The position numbers were made by a program, and so were the translations under genes. This document shows, piece after piece, positions 34,766 to 48,735 of a DNA stretch of 64,000 bases (the stretch's first letter is position 1; every line of letters starts with the position of its first letter). Origin of the DNA: Paramecium pentaurelia (lineage: Eukaryota; Ciliophora; Oligohymenophorea; Peniculida; Parameciidae); contig CAJJDO010000033.1 in the NCBI GenBank assembly GCA_905183005.1, positions 191,820-255,819 on the forward strand, written 5' to 3'. The notes below the pieces were generated by a model. It searched no databases. It had not been told where the DNA came from and worked only from the letters and a program-made list of their open reading frames with translations.

Positions 34766-35621
34766 CAAATTTTTATATATATTATATTTTATAATTAATT
34801 TTCTATTCTCAAAATTAATATATTTAGTAGACAGAGATCAAGCATAATATCTAATATATCTACTTAACATTAAAAATCTCCTTGAAAATTTTATAATTGT
34901 TTATCAAAACAATTTTCTCATATTTATTACTATATCATACTTATAAATCAATTTCATATTGCAAACAATTAAAAATTATCAATTTATGAATTAATAAGTC
35001 AATAATAATCTAAATAGTAGCTTTTTAGCAAATTATTTTTTTTAGATTTATAATAAATAATTCAAATAAAAATTAAGCGAATATAGAATACTATTTTACT
35101 GCTCTCATTAACTATATCACTAAAATATACAAAAGATGCTTTTATTAAGTAATCACATCTTTTAATCGATATCATAGAATATATCTTATCACATTCTAAA
35201 TTTAGTCATCTTCTTATTTAAATTCAAAAATATTTTTCAGTTTAAAATCTAGTAAAATAAAATGATTTTAAGAGAATTTATAAGTTAAAGAAAATCTTTT
35301 CTTATTTTATATCTTAAATATTCGCAAGTTAAATAATATGTATACAATAATATTTAAATTGAAGAATAATTGATTATTCATAATTATGTTATTTAAAAAG
35401 TAAAACTTAAAAAAAAAGAGTAGAATAAGATTATTTTTAAATAAGTAACAAATAATTCTCCATATTGATTTTATATTTTATTGTATATTCTTATCATTGA
35501 TTTAATATTTATATATTTATAACATAAATATTCATTTCATTGATATCATTTTATTTTTTTAATTAATATTTCTATTTGAGTATTCCATATTGGATTAAAA
35601 TATTTATTTATTTTATTTCAA
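34766..35621. other. Divergent intergenic region, about 0.85 kb
   Basis: One of the longer gaps here, between divergent starts. AT-rich with runs of T and A. No ORF with ciliate codon use, no tRNA, no repeat recognised. Confidence 0.5.
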
Positions 35622-38600
35622 ATGATTCCTACAAAATCCTTACTTTTATAAACTATTATCCTCATTTAAAGTTTAATTCAGAATGTTGAAGCAAATCAAG
35701 ATACAAATTCATGTGAAAATTTGATTTTACAAAAAAATGAATTATACTGTGAATTTAGAGATTTAAATTACTTTTTTATAGGTTAAAATAGTGATAATTT
35801 ATCTAATACAGATACATTGTAGTTATCTGAAGATTTAATTTAAGTTTCAAGTGGACCATTATTGTTTTCAAAGGATAATATAGTCATAAGTATAAAATTT
35901 AGAGAACTTCTCAATGAAAATGAGATTTGTTCATTAATTTATAATACTAAAATAAATACATATTCCTTAAATTGTATTTCAACATAACCAACCTTTATTA
36001 TTGATAACAAGTTTTAGTTACTCATTAATACTTAATTTAATTTAGAAATATAAAAAGTATAAAGTTTTAACTGTTCATAATTGGATTATAATACAGAAGG
36101 CTACATTTTATTATGTTATTCCATTCATTAAATTAAACTTTATTAATTATCTATAGAATAACATAAATTAAATTAAACTGTTATATTTCAATCAGAAAAT
36201 CATAATTTATAATGTCTTTTAAAGTTTCACTCATATTCCAATTCTTTTCTTATAATATACTTTTAATGTTTAGAATGGAAGATTTAAATTTATGAAAACA
36301 ATACTGTTAAATTAGAAATTGATCAAAATTATTTAAAAGAGAAATATAATATTGAAGGAAACTTACTTGACGTTATACCATGTTAATCTAATTTTTTAAT
36401 TTTGCTTTCATCTGGTGGATATTTAATGAATAATGAAAATTTTAAGTAAATATTTATTACATAGGGACTAAAATTAAATGAAATTCTGATTGAATTTAAT
36501 AATAATTGTCAAATAAATTTTGCAGTAAAAGCTTAAACCAATAAATATTTTTTGTCTTCCCTTCCCTAAAAGTATTCAGATTTAATTTTTAATACAAAGG
36601 ATTTTCCAAAATAAATCTTTGTAATTAAATTTCCATTTAGTTTATTTCTCAAATATGAAGATTATTTCACTTTTTATATAAATGACTTCCTTTATTAAAC
36701 TATAAGATTAAAAATTTAGAATTTATTATAACTTTCTAATTAAAGAATATATATGGGAATAGGAGAAGGAAATTAAATAATATTAATTCTGATCAAGTAT
36801 TCAAAATAATGCTTACCATCTTATAATATCAATAACGAAATCTCAAAATACTACTTTAGATTGGAATAAGTCAAAGATTCAGCATTTATTTAGAATCATA
36901 ATTGGGATTGTTATAAACTGATTATAATTGATAATGATGAATAGAAAAAGTAATATGCTATAAGCATTAATTTAAAAAATAAAAATTATTATATCGAGAG
37001 AACCAATTATGAAGATAAGTTTTAAATAACTATTATTAGATCATCATTTTCTTCAATTCAACCTCATAGAATAACGTTCTCATCTTCATCAAACTAAATT
37101 AATTTTTAATTACAAATCAATTAAGTAAAATGTTAATTTAATCATTATTTAAAAAATTATAAAGGAAAATTTTTTATTAAAACTAAAAATGATTAAATTT
37201 ATTCGATAATTGTCTAAAGTTATGGAAATAATATTGTTGAATATAGTTGTGATAATCAAAATAATCATATGTATGAAAGTTTATTACCGTTAAATGAATA
37301 AACAATACTTAATCTTGATTATTTAAATACTCTTTTACTCTTAGATTAATAAAAACGATGTCTATATAAGTTAATATTACAAGATGAAAATTTATAATAG
37401 ATGCCAATCAAGATTACTTGTTTAGAGTCATAAATTGAAAAGATTTTTAATATTAATTATAAAATTATCTTAAAATTAAAGGATTAATTTGTACTCTACA
37501 ATTTAAAATAAACATAAGCTTAATTAGAATAAGCTTAGTTACCTAAATAAATTAATCTAAATTGTTTAGAAATCTATTAATTATTGAATGATTTTTATGT
37601 TGTTGTGTACACAGATGACTTATAAATAATATACAAAGAAGTAACTGTTTAAAGTATATATTTTATTTATAATATAGTAATCAAAATTAATGCTAGAGTA
37701 CTTGGATTTAAAGCTAAATCTCAAAGTACCTTACTTATCCATTTAATTTTCTTAGATATAATAAAAAATGAACTGCAATTTTATAGATTATCAATAACTG
37801 AGTTTCAATTAATAAGAAGTTATAATTTAGAGAATTATGTTCCTATTTAACCTCTTTAATTTATAGTCTAAGAATAAATAATAATAATTTCTTGTTAACA
37901 TAAAATTAATAACAAATTATTTCTTTTAATTTTCAAGAGTGAGTCTCAAATCTCTTTTCATTCACTATAATAAGTTATAGAAACAAAAAATCCTTTTTTT
38001 TTTGTTGATAAGTACTTTTTATATTATTTTAATGATAAAAATTAATTATCTGTTTAAGATTTATTACATATAACTATTGAAATAGAGCAATTAGAGTTTA
38101 ATAATAAAAGTAGCTAAGAAGTGATATTGTAATTTCAAGTTCAAATGGAAGATAGTGAAATTCCTCCAATGAAACAGGATATTATGATAAAACTCTTNAT
38201 TAAAACTAAAAATGATTAAATTTATTCGATAATTGTCTAAAGTTATGGAAATAATATTGTTGAATATAGTTGTGATAATCAAAATAATCATATGTATGAA
38301 AGTTTATTACCGTTAAATGAATAAACAATACTTAATCTTGATTATTTAAATACTCTTTTACTCTTAGATTAATAAAAACGATGTCTATATAAGTTAATAT
38401 TACAAGATGAAAATTTATAATAGATGCCAATCAAGATTACTTGTTTAGAGTCATAAATTGAAAAGATTTTTAATATTAATTATAAAATTATCTTAAAATT
38501 AAAGGATTAATTTGTACTCTACAATTTAAAATAAACATAAGCTTAATTAGAATAAGCTTAGTTACCTAAATAAATTAATCTAAATTGTTTAGAAATCTAT

Positions 38601-40697
38601 TAATTATTGAATGATTTTTATGTTGTTGTGTACACAGATGACTTATAAATAATATACAAAGAAGTAACTGTTTAAAGTATATATTTTATTTATAATATAG
38701 TAATCAAAATTAATGCTAGAGTACTTGGATTTAAAGCTAAATCTCAAAGTACCTTACTTATCCATTTAATTTTCTTAGATATAATAAAAAATGAACTGCA
38801 ATTTTATAGATTATCAATAACTGAGTTTCAATTAATAAGAAGTTATAATTTAGAGAATTATGTTCCTATTTAACCTCTTTAATTTATAGTCTAAGAATAA
38901 ATAATAATAATTTCTTGTTAACATAAAATTAATAACAAATTATTTCTTTTAATTTTCAAGAGTGAGTCTCAAATCTCTTTTCATTCACTATAATAAGTTA
39001 TAGAAACAAAAAATCCTTTTTTTTTTGTTGATAAGTACTTTTTATATTATTTTAATGATAAAAATTAATTATCTGTTTAAGATTTATTACATATAACTAT
39101 TGAAATAGAGCAATTAGAGTTTAATAATAAAAGTAGCTAAGAAGTGATATTGTAATTTCAAGTTCAAATGGAAGATAGTGAAATTCCTCCAATGAAACAG
39201 GATATTATGATAAAACTCTTAAATCCAAGCATATTAAAGTCAATCTAAAATAATTCAAATTTATTGATTAAACATGAGAATCAAGAAATGAATTTTAGAC
39301 ATTATATTCTTGGAAAAATCGATAATATATATTTGAAAGTTAATAATAACTTTAAATTAAAATATCCATTTGAAAATTAATTTATTATGTAGTGTTCATA
39401 TTACTGTAATAAGTTTTGTTTTTAATTAACTAATTCTGAATCTGGAATATTTTTTAAAGTTGGATAATCCAATAAAACTTATATGATTTATGGTATATAA
39501 GATTACCTTTAAAATATTTTATTCATAGAAGTGATAAAAGATAATTAATTCATATTTATAAATTAAATAAATAATGGGATTCTTTAAATATCATTAATGT
39601 TACTAGAAGATCAAATCTTTAAACTTTAAAAATAGATTGATACTCTTTTCAACAATGATGTAGAAGAAATAGTATTAGTGTAGTATATTTTAATAATTTA
39701 ATTTTATCAAGTTCAAAATAGATTCTTAATAGATGAAAATGATATTAGCTAAGTCAATTTTCCTATTTTGGATTAATAGAGTTTAATTTGTTCTATAAGT
39801 ACTGAATAATTTATAGAAGTATTTTTAAATAACATCAAAAAAATGATTATAATTAATCTATTTAAAATCATAAATTATAAGATTGAATTCTAATCAGAAT
39901 TTGAAATATCTATAATGAATTATTAACTAAAAGAATTATTTAATGGATAAATGTCATAAATATAATCAAATTTCATAAAATTAATAAAATAGAATTTTAG
40001 TTAAGTTTATTAATAAATAGATTTGATTTTATTAATAATCAGCAATTAAAAATTTTCTGTACAGTTTAAAATTAGACTCTATCTAAAAGAAAAAAGATAT
40101 GAATTAATTAATAATAAAATTCTAAGATATCCTGAAAATTTTTAATCTTGTAAATATATTTTGATAGCAGAAGAAGAAATTATCTTTTAGTGTGGAATTA
40201 CGAGATATTATTATGACATGAAAGATTCTGATTACCTTTTTGATCCTATTCATTCAACGGAAAAGCTTTTAAACATGGAGTTATTAAATAGTACACATTA
40301 TTTGTTCTATAAACATTTTTAACACAATTAATCTATTGTATTATATGCAGGGAAAAGAGGAGGTTATGTATTATAAAAATTAAAATAAGATATGACATAT
40401 CCGATAACTCTTGAATTTTCAGCTCATAGTAATGATTAAATAAAGATAGGTAATTTATATTTAAATTATTTCTTAGATAAAGTGAGCCTATAAATTTAAG
40501 TAAATTAATAAGATATTGTTTAAAAAGAATTTTCTTAATTAAGTTTATTTATCTTTATCATGATTTTAATAATAGTTTTGGCAACCATTTATTTTTATTA
40601 TAGAAAACATTAAATAAAAAATAAATAGTTTAGCAAAGTAATCAATAATGAAATTTCTTTATCTACAATTAATCTAAAAAATCCATCATAAATTTGA
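35622..40697 (+). CDS. Large type I membrane protein; contains false in-frame duplication
   Basis: As assembled this is one open frame of 5076 nt. It includes two copies of a 1022-bp segment (37176-38197 and 38199-39220) around an N. Removing one copy plus the N (1023 nt, 341 codons) leaves the frame intact and gives 1350 aa, the likely true protein. It has an N-terminal signal peptide (MIPTKSLLLQTIILIQSLIQ) and a long extracellular region rich in Asn, Ile, Leu and Lys with scattered Cys. A single C-terminal membrane helix (LFIFIMILIIVLATIYFYY) is followed by a basic tail of about 35 residues. No intron is needed. No family recognised. Similar long ciliate surface proteins exist but function cannot be inferred. 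Confidence 0.8.
37176..38197. repeat. Copy 1 of 1022-bp direct repeat ending at N (assembly join)
   Basis: 37176-38197 matches 38199-39220 at a constant offset of 1023. Because 1023 is a multiple of three, the artefact does not break the reading frame. Confidence 0.9.
38198..38198. other. Single-N join inside a coding region
   Basis: The N is the third base of a TTN codon created by joining the two overlapping contig ends. Confidence 0.9.
38199..39220. repeat. Copy 2 of 1022-bp direct repeat starting after N
   Basis: Second copy; continues into the unique 3' part of the membrane protein gene. Confidence 0.9.
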
Positions 40698-40980
40698 GTT
40701 ATTTATTGCTTAATATTACAAATTATATATTCATATATAAATTTATAAGTCTATCATTATACTTTAAATATGATTTCAAATATAATTCCCTTTTCATAAT
40801 ATTATCTATTTTAACATCTTTTAAAATTTGAGAATAATTGTTATTAAAATAAATTATTGATTTTAGTTATTTAAATCTATTTATGAGATTATCATGTAAG
40901 AAATTCATAAAGATTATTAGTTTGAATTAAAATTAAAAAGTAAAAATATAAAGAAATTACAATAATAATATAATTAATTC

Positions 40981-42140
40981 ATGAAAATTTACAGCAAATT
41001 TTGCACAATACTAAAATCGACAGCTAGTTTTAATGAGAGACACTTTGTTGATAAGATGAAAATAAAAGTAAAAGCAGGTGATGGTGGTAAAGGATGTGTG
41101 TGCTATTATAGGTGAGTTCTAAATTTATGAAATAGAGATCGTATTGTAGTTACAGGAGCCCCTGATGGAGGAGATGGAGGAAAAGGAGGAGATATTTATT
41201 TGAAGGCTTCAGAATAAATATATGATTTAAGTATTCTAAGAAAGCCACATGTAATTGGGAATAATGGTAAATAAGGAATGAAATTGAAATGTAATGGAAA
41301 AACAGGTTCAGATATAAAAGTAAGTGTTCCTTTGGGAACTTTGGTTTTTGAGATAAAATCTGATGATACAAAAGAATTAATAGCTGATCTTGATTAACAT
41401 AATAAAGAATGTTTGGTTGCTAAAGGTGGTTCTGGAGGAAAAGGAAATGCAAGAAATATTGGAATTAGAGAAGTTCAATTGGGATAATAAGGATAAGAAA
41501 AGGATATATTTTTAGAAGTGAAAACTTTAGCAGATATAGGATTAGTAGGATTTCCTAATGCAGGAAAATCTACATTTTTAGCTGCAGCATCAAGAGCTTT
41601 ACCTAAGATAGCAGATTATCCATTTACTACTTTGAATCCTATGGTTGGCAAAGTTAGGTTTGTTGATAATATGGAAATGACAATAGCAGATATTCCAGGA
41701 TTAATAGAAGAAGCTCATAATGATAAGGGATTGGGACATGAATTTTTAAGACATATTGAAAGATGTCGAGTATTTAATTTTATGAAATTATTTAGTTATT
41801 ATTGTATGTATTAGATGGATAAGCAGGTAATATTGAAGAATAATTATAAATACTAAAGAACGAAATAAAAGAGTATAATGAGAAGATTTTATAAAAGCCT
41901 TATATAGTTTGCGTTAATAAGGCTGATCTAATAAAAGAAGATTTTGATTACATGATGATAAGTGCTAAACATGGTTAAAATGTTGGTTAATTATTGTTGA
42001 AATGTAAATATTAAATTGAGAAGATCAGAAATGAAATATAAATGAATAAATAGAAGGAAAAAGAGAATGAAAAGAGTTATTAAATAAAGAGATAATAATT
42101 AGAAAAGGAATTATTTGGATCAACAGAGAGATCTAATTGA
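40981..42140 (+). CDS. MTG2: OBG-family GTPase, probably mitochondrial
   Basis: 369 aa, introns 41112-41135 and 41770-41795. The N-terminal Obg fold is glycine-rich: VKAGDGGKGCVCYYR, PDGGDGGKGGDIYL, GGSGGKGNA. The G domain has GFPNAGKST (G1), FTT (G2), DIPGLIEEAH (G3) and VNKADL (G4). The first 25 residues are basic and Ser/Thr-containing, consistent with a mitochondrial presequence. OBG proteins act in assembly of the large ribosomal subunit; human MTG2/GTPBP5 is the mitochondrial form. The first intron interrupts the Obg fold and the second lies between G3 and G4. The C-terminus is a short charged helix. Convergent with the WD40 gene, 38 bp between stops. Confidence 0.93.
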
Positions 42141-42178
42141 AATTTGTTTATAAACAATATTAAATTTGATTTTCTTAT

Positions 42179-43459
42179 TCATAATTAAGGATTTTAATAA
42201 ATTCTTATCATTTTTGATGAATCATCCCAAATAGCTAAATATTTTCCATCATTTGATAAAGCACCATAACAATAATAATCTTAGCATTCTATAGGTATAG
42301 AACATTAAACTAAATTGCTATTAAAAATATAAATATATTTGTAATGTTTCATAATAAGTATATCTTATTACTTATTATAAATACAAGGAAATAGAATTTC
42401 TCCATCACATTATGAATTTAAATTAATTTATAATTCTAATTTTTCAACATACTTATCATCTTTTAATTAAAAAGGTTGAACAATACCTTCAGTCCAATAT
42501 ACACATACTAGTGTTTCATTAAGAAAGGTCATTCTGCAAATATTATCATTGTTAGTCTTACTTATTACATATTAAAATTACCATTCCATTTTTTAATTTT
42601 TTTTCCAAATAATTAATTATTTGTCACTTCCAGATGAACAAAGTATTTTTGATTTTTAATCCATACAAACACAATCTATATTACTGTTGTGTTTTTTCAA
42701 AATTTGAATTTACTTTAATTCATCTTTATTAAATAATAAATAAATCTTTATAATATTTTCTTTGCTCCAACTTATTACTTAATTTGATTAATCATCTAAT
42801 AATACCCCAAGAACTTCTTATTTATATATTTTGTAACTTTTTGAGATCCAATTTTACACCCATTACTTTCTCCAAACTCTAAGAGTACAATCTTCACTTC
42901 CAGAAATAAAAAAATCCTAATTTTTATGAAAAACTAAACAAGTTACAGGTTTTTCATGACCATATAAAATTTAAGATTCTTCAATTAATTATCCTTAAGA
43001 AAACTTCCATAATATAATTTATGATTAGGCTCCAGCAATTAAAATAGTACTATTACTATTAAAAGCTAAACAGCAACAAAGTTCCTTTTAATCTTTTTTA
43101 TCAACCATTTACCAATTATTTTTTTAAGCTCTTTTTTCTTCTTAATTTGAATTTTCTTGAATAAAATTATGCGGATGAATTTTTTATACTTCTATTAAAA
43201 ACATATTCAAACACTCTATTAATTATTTAGTTTCTCTATTTATATAATTTTACCATATTTCAAAATACAAACAATATTTATAATAAAAATCCTTCTTACC
43301 TGCTTGTTTATTAACTATAAAATCATAATCCTAATCATCAACTTTGAAATCAGGGGTTGATATTTGTAGAATTGATGATATAAAATTTTAAATGACTTTC
43401 AATAATTATTTAATTTCTTAATCTATCTATTCTCTTGCTTATTAGTAATTATCTAACAT
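42179..43459 (-). CDS. WD40 repeat protein
   Basis: 426 aa, single exon. The N-terminal 140 residues are helical (MLDNYQQAREQIDQEIKQLL). WD repeats follow: LAFNSNSTILIAGAQSQIILWKF, then GHEKPVTCLVFHKNQDFFISGSEDCTLRVW, then SWSKENIIKIY, then MDQKSKILCSSGSDKQLIIW, and a final LSNDGKYLAIWDDSSKMIRIY. About six blades can be made out. WD40 propellers are scaffolds; no specific partner is evident. The frame runs through a GT..AG stretch near 42557-42581, which I judge not to be an intron because the unspliced reading is open and keeps WKKNQKMEW. Confidence 0.85.
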
Positions 43460-43574
43460 CAAATTGTAACATTTATAACATGACCATTAATCTTATTATG
43501 TGCTCATTATTTATTACTTATTTTTGTGCAAATAAATTATATTAATTAATATTTCTAAAAAAGATAACCGATGA

Positions 43575-46500
43575 ATGTTTAGTAAGAAGTGGTTTAATTT
43601 ATTTAGCGATTGTATAGCTTTTACTGGAGACAAATGGGAGTTGCTAGAATAAGACACAATTGGCTTTTTGGCAGGAAGTAATCAAATTAATTAATTTTTT
43701 AGATACTTTATGTAAGTGGAATCTAGAAAACAATAGCAAGACCTTTGTGCATTCTTAAAGATAAGGATTCTAATGTTTTACAGTTCATTATAGGAAAAAC
43801 ATATTGGTTGTAGCAGAATATGGGCTTAATCCAATAGTTCATGTTTATGATAATGAAAATGAATATGATTTAGTAGGAGTGAGTCCATTAGAAATACTTT
43901 AAATGGAAGTCTCTTATTGTGGACGTTATTTATTGGTCATTTTGGGAGTGCCAAAATTTGAAATATGTTTATGGGATTTAAGAGAAAAATGCAGAGTCAA
44001 AGGAAAATTTAGTTAATTACCATTAAAGTTGAATTTTATAGAGGCAAAATTTACAATCTTAAATGAAAGAATTCTAATAAGATATGCAAATGAATTGTAA
44101 TTATATTAAATAACACCTCATTATGATAATCAAATTTAAAAGTAGGTCTAATTAGAATTAGTAGCATCAATAGAATTATCAGCTCCAACAATAATGGTTT
44201 AAGATTATAATCTAATAGATGATTCAAAAAACCAATTTGAATAAAATAATATATATTTGATATAAGGAAATGTATTGATTTATTTAGATGGAACAAATTT
44301 AACTGAAATTGTAAGACATGAATGTCATTCAGAAATTAAACACTTAATTCCAACCTAAGTTCATTTAATTGTTGTATATGCCCATTCCAAAATTGAATGG
44401 TTGTACAAATATATAACTAACAATTTGCATGATAAAGTTGCTGTACCATTTAAAGTAAATAAGAAATATAATTTTCATGATCGAATAGAAGTCAAAAAAA
44501 TAATGTATAATCAATAATGCACTAAACTTATTTGTTCATAAGACAATGCTACTCTCTTTATAATCCCTGTACCTGCAGAAGGTTAATTGGGTGAAGACGA
44601 AGCATAAGTTGATTAATAAGAAGAGGATAAAATCATAGATTTGACTCATGAAATTGAACCTGTTAAATTAGGACCTTTTTAAAAAGGAGTCATAACATTT
44701 ATTAGAGAATATAAATAACATAATGTAATTGTATGTGGATCAGATTAAGGAATAGTCTTATTTATGGATGTGATAACAAGTACAATATAATTTTATTTCT
44801 AGAATAACCACTGAGTAGCTTTAATATGGAAGGCAAAATATATTCAGGGGAATTGATTGAACCAAATTTAATAATAGGTACATCAGCAGGAGTATTAAGA
44901 TTTTATAATGTTGCTGACATACGTTAGCCAGTACTCTTCAAGATGATAAAACTCTATATTGATAAACCTATTACAAGTATAAGTATTAACGATAACAATT
45001 TGGCTGTTTGTAGTATTGATTCTCCAACAATATTTTTCTTTTAAAATGAAAATTTGATTGGTTTTGTAGATCTTCCATTTAATTGTTAAGCAATTGCTTA
45101 TGGAAAAGGTTAATTATTTTGTATATGTTCATTTTTATTATTGAGTATACCTCAACCAAAATAATCATAATCTTTGAAATTAGAAGTCTAAATTATGGGA
45201 AGAAAGATTGATCCAGATTAAACTTTATTAATAGTTACACCTTAATAAGAAGTAATAACAACAGGAAAGGATAAAATATTTAAAAAATATAAATTTCCTG
45301 AAGAATTATTATCAAAAATGGATTTAAAAATGAGAGTTGCAAATTAACCTCCAGTTGATGAATAAGATGGCCATCAATTACCAGCAACATGTTTAGCAAT
45401 AAAAGACTTTTTATATTCTTCTGCTAAAGATGGAACAATAATGTTTAGAAGTTATCAACAATTAAATTAAGATGTTAGATTATTAAGAGGACATAATTTG
45501 AAATCTGGTGGTGTTTCAACAATATTTGTATCATAAAAATATAAAATGATTTATTCTGGTGGTTTTGAAGGAGATTTATTTTGGTGGACAGGAGAGAAAA
45601 TAAGAGGAGATTCTGATGCAGCATAATTGATGAAAAATAATTACAATGCTCCTATGGAAATTTAGGATATGCCAGATTAAGAAGTTAGATATTATTAATA
45701 GGTTTTGGAAATTGAATTTCTTGAATAATAGGCTCCTATTAGAGAACAATAAAAAAGATAAACAAAAGATTTACTCAAATAAATTTAATCTAAATTAAAT
45801 GCACTTTTATAAGAAAATGCAGAAGCTGATGAATTAGAAAGATTATCAAGAGATGAATTTGTTATTGATCTATATGCTAGAGATGCTATATTGGAGGATG
45901 GAAAGAAATAATAATAAGCATTAAGAGATTTGGTTAAAAAAGAAAATGTTAGACAAGAGATTCTATATTAATTGATTAAAGAGAGAACATGGGATTAAAT
46001 GGAAATACCATTAAAGGGAGTTAATGGATTAATTTAACATATTATTGTGACTAATTATCATATTAGAGTTAGACAACCAGAGGAAATGAGAAAATTAAAA
46101 TTAATTAGAGAATTAAGAAAATAAGAAATTAGAGAATTAAAAATTAGAAAATAATAAGCAATCAAAGAAGTTTGGAGTATTGAAGAACATATATAAGATC
46201 CTAAATATATTATTAATTCTAAACCTGGTATTTAAACTATGGTTTTAAATGATTATGAAAAAAAGGAAGAAGTTGCTCCTACTAAGGCTGCAGCTAAACC
46301 TGGTGTTGGTGGTGTTTAATAAAAATAACCACCTGGAAGAGCATAAGCAGGCGCTGCTAGTATCAAAGCTAGATAATAATAATAATAATAACAATAATAA
46401 TAAGAGGAAGAGAAGAGATAAGAAGAGGAAAAATAGAAAGAGTTGGAGAAATAATAATAATAACAAAAGGCTACAGAAGAGAAGAAGGAAGGAAGTGAAG

Positions 46501-48644
46501 ATTTGACAGAATGGGATTATTTGTATGGGATAAGTGAATTATTTACATTAAATAGAAAAAGAAATTAAATGATATTAATTAATGATGTGATATTTTCAAT
46601 GAAAAGATAATTTAATGCTGAATTTGAATTGATTTAGAAATAGAGATAATAATAATTAGATAACATTAATGAAAGAAATAAAAGAATTATTGAAATTAAT
46701 GGAGAATTAAAGAGAGATCCTTAATTATAATAAATGAAAAAGAATATTTTAGAAGATCCAGAAAAAATATTGACTGTTAAACCAGAAGAAATAGGATTCT
46801 CATAATATGAAACAAGAGAAATGAGAGAAAAGAAAGAATAAGAAAGATTGAAAGAAGAAGCACGTATGAAAGCATTAATGGCAGATGATTCAGGTATTAG
46901 AGCAGTTAAAGATATGATGGGAGGTACTTTGGAAGAAAAGAAAGAAACTCCATTAGATGAAAAATTAGAAGTAGAAGAATGGATGAAAAAGAGTCCAGAT
47001 GATATGACAGAGGAAGAAAGAATGAAATTAAAAGAATTTGAAGTTAGAAAATAAAAATTAGAAGAAGAAAAAGAAAAGATTCGTAAAAATTTAGAAGCAG
47101 AACTTAAAAAATTAAATAATGAAATTACTGATATTTGTTAAAGATTTGATGATAAATTGTTAATTTTATTTAGAAGAAAATTAGAATATGATTATAGAAT
47201 ACTTGAATAAGAATTATCAATAGTTAGATTGGCATTATCAATTATTATATCATAATAAGCATAATTAAGAGTTTCAGAATTAGAGAAATTACATGATGAG
47301 ATGACTACATAATTAAATCAATTATAATAAATGAAAACTAATCTAGATTAAACTAGAGATTTAACTTAATAACAAAGAAAAACTTTGAATGATTAAATTG
47401 TCAATTACTTTAATAGAGGTTAAACTGCTGGTATGGATGCTAATAAAGTTAAAATCCTTTGGCAATATGCTTTTGAAGATTAAAAGACTAATGAAAGAGC
47501 TAAATAGGAATCTGATGAAAAATTACTCAAAATTCAAAAATATAAAGATATACTTATATAAATTGATCCATTATTTGAAAATTAAAAGAAAATAATTTCT
47601 GCATAATTAGATGAATAATTTGAAACTTATTTATTTGATATCTAAGAAAAAGCTAGTAATCTATAAGGAATAGATTTTGAACATGTTCGTGATTAATTAT
47701 TGTAAGTATTAGGTTAAAGATTTAAAATGAAATTAGAATCTGAAAAAGTTGAAAAGGATTTTAATGATCTTGAAAATTTCAATAAAAAGTTTGAATAAGA
47801 TTTTAATTAATTATCTTCTTAACTAACTAATAGTGAAGAAGACATTTAAAGTCTACATAACATGTTAGAAAAAAGTAGATCTAATATTGAAGTAATGTTT
47901 AGATTCAAATAAGGATATGTTGAAATCAGTTAAGATAAACCAGTACCTAATTTACAAGATGCTGCACTTATTCCAAGAGAAACAATTGAAAAAAAGAATG
48001 ATGAAATCAAAAAGGAAGGAGATACTAAAATTGAATTAATGAAAGATATTATTAAAAGTAAATATCAAGTTGAAAAAAATGAATATGATTTAAAAAAGAG
48101 AGATCTTATTATTTAAGATTTAGAATGTAAAACTAGAGAAGTTTAATTATTGAAAGTTAAAAAAGAAATGCAAATTGCTTTAACAAAAGATGATACTAGA
48201 TTGAATGAGAGAGAATTAGCTAATTTAAAAGATTAAATAGATCTTTTAAAGAGTGCAACTGATAAGAGATTGTAAATTATTAACAAAAAGAGAGAAAAGA
48301 TTGAAAAAGATATTGATTTCATTAAAAAGGAGAATTAATAATTGATTGCTTAAGGAGGAGTTTTATCTGTATTTATATATATTATTTTAGGGAAATGTTA
48401 AATAATTATAAGATATATCAGATATGTAGAATAAAAAGAATGTTAGATAAGGAGAAGAATAATAAGAACCATAAGAAGATAAATTTACGTAATTATAAAT
48501 TCTATATATTTCAGTTAAATTGCTCGTAATTATAGACTTTTTAAGAAGGCCAAAGAATAGGCTGAAGAAATTGAGATATTAAGAGATGAGCTTACAAAAC
48601 TTAAAGCCAAGACATTTGCCAATTTCTAATAAGTTCATCGTTGA
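43575..48644 (+). CDS. CFAP43/CFAP44-like ciliary WD-repeat coiled-coil protein
   Basis: 1657 aa, introns 43678-43702, 44780-44802, 48369-48390 and 48489-48514. The N-terminal 650 residues are WD-like (GNTLCKWNL, DNENEYDLVGVS, FEICLWDLREK, SAKDGTIMFRSY, YSGGFEGDLFWW). The remaining 1000 residues are long coiled coil with a low-complexity Gln/Glu/Lys stretch at about 46370-46460 made of TAA repeats. It ends RDELTKLKAKTFANFQQVHR. This layout and size match CFAP43/CFAP44, which form the tether and tether-head of inner dynein arm f (I1) in cilia. Which of the two paralogues cannot be decided by eye. The start is the first Met that reads into WD sequence. Confidence 0.85.
46371..46463 (+). repeat. 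Trinucleotide tract encoding poly-Gln
   Basis: Two runs of TAA codons (with an occasional CAA) separated by Glu/Lys codons, within the CFAP43/44-like coding sequence. In the ciliate code they encode Gln runs. Such tracts are prone to length changes. Confidence 0.7.
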
Positions 48645-48735
48645 TAAAATCAAATGTATAAACAATTTATTAATATTTATTAAACATTTTTATGATAGTA
48701 TATATCTAATATCCAATGATACAATTATAAACAAT

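Noticed and set aside
42557..42581. Possible 25-nt intron in the WD40 gene
   Set aside because: The unspliced frame is open and gives a better WD repeat (WKKNQKMEW), and splicing would break the frame after counting the A run correctly.
43571..43574. ATG at 43571 as start of the CFAP43/44-like gene
   Set aside because: Its frame does not read into the WD sequence; the ATG at 43575 does.
46245..46466. Minus-strand frame of almost pure Leu/Phe/Ser
   Set aside because: It is the antisense of the poly-Gln and Lys/Glu coding tract of the CFAP43/44-like gene, not a gene.
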